NCBI GenBank assembly: GCA_033239725.1
Contig: BTCW01000002.1
Location: forward strand, 11,441,001-11,505,000
DNA from: Echinochloa phyllopogon
Lineage: Eukaryota > Streptophyta > Magnoliopsida > Poales > Poaceae
Length of the DNA: 64,000 bases
Reading direction: 5' to 3'
Shown here in pieces: positions 63,851 to 64,000 of this stretch. Below the pieces are notes generated by a model. It had not been told where the DNA came from. It made no database searches and saw only the letters and a program-made list of their open reading frames with translations. Position numbers and translations under genes: made by a program. Within the stretch, counting starts at the first letter, position 1. Each line of letters begins with the position of its first letter.

Positions 63851-64000
63851 GGTGACTTGTACCGCTGTGTCATTCCGGTCTCTAAACTCGCAAATAGCCC
63901 GTTTAGATCTTCTAACTTATTCGAATGTGTTATCCCGGTCCCTAAAATTGCAGATCACTCGTTAAGATCCTCCAACTTATTCAGTTGTGTCAACCCAGTC
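63851..64000 (+). repeat. About 60-bp tandem repeat running off the window end
   Basis: Units contain TGTGTCATTCCGGTC / TGTGTTATCCCGGTC / TGTGTCAACCCAGTC, followed by CCTAAA, GCAAAT and CGTTTAGATC-type blocks. About 2.4 imperfect copies are visible before the sequence ends. This pattern is familiar from dispersed grass repeats; the element type is unclear. Confidence 0.65.

Overview
This window is plant nuclear DNA, most likely from a panicoid-type grass. The evidence is GC-rich, intronless secretory genes with high GC at third codon positions, a dense set of Gypsy LTR retrotransposons of the Tat, Athila and Tekay/Del lineages, grass-style MITEs, and a Mutator-like element with a GC-rich cargo. 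Species cannot be fixed from the sequence alone. No rRNA, tRNA, CRISPR array or bacterial operon was seen. Ages and family names below are by-eye inference.

Layout. (1) 22-12879 is one complete Tat-type Gypsy element on the minus strand. It has a perfect 5-bp target duplication (GACTT) and LTRs that differ at about 11 positions plus two small indels. Its gag-pol is broken in many places. Between integrase and the 3' LTR it carries two antisense (plus-strand) units, each with its own TATA box. The larger one, 2383-5515, is a seven-exon gene whose six GT-AG introns are phase-consistent. (2) 12885-23760 is the host gene island: three co-oriented pectin methylesterase/invertase-inhibitor-like genes at 13809-14603, 19555-20424 and 22923-23522. 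They are separated by small transposons: a retroposon with a 15-bp duplication, a 770-bp foldback element, two MITEs and a Pack-MULE-like element with 9-bp duplications. (3) 24245-25135 is a broken ABCG half-transporter ATP-binding domain. (4) 25153-56583 is a nest. An Athila-like element (left LTR 5'-truncated, right LTR 55109-56583) was hit in its left LTR by a second Tat element (25901-38493, duplication CTTAT) and in its internal domain by a Tekay-type chromovirus (41723-53030, minus strand, duplication GTTCA/GTTTA). (5) 56584-64000 is intergenic. It holds a PIF/Harbinger ORF1-like (NAM-associated domain) gene on the minus strand, a 99% identical 302-bp copy of part of it 4.56 kb away, a copy of the sequence that follows the third inhibitor gene, and a tandem repeat running off the window end.

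How it fits together. The inhibitor genes are the only clearly intact host genes; two of them share an upstream promoter block, so they probably arose by tandem duplication. None of the LTR elements could encode a full set of working proteins: premature stops are largely explained by C-to-T (or G-to-A) change, the Tat-1 integrase has lost its catalytic Glu, and the Tekay reverse transcriptase has lost its second catalytic Asp. The most interesting material is the antisense side of the Tat elements: an intron-bearing gene kept inside a retrotransposon, a second antisense block shared by both Tat copies with the same TATA context, and repeated polypurine-tract-like motifs in both.
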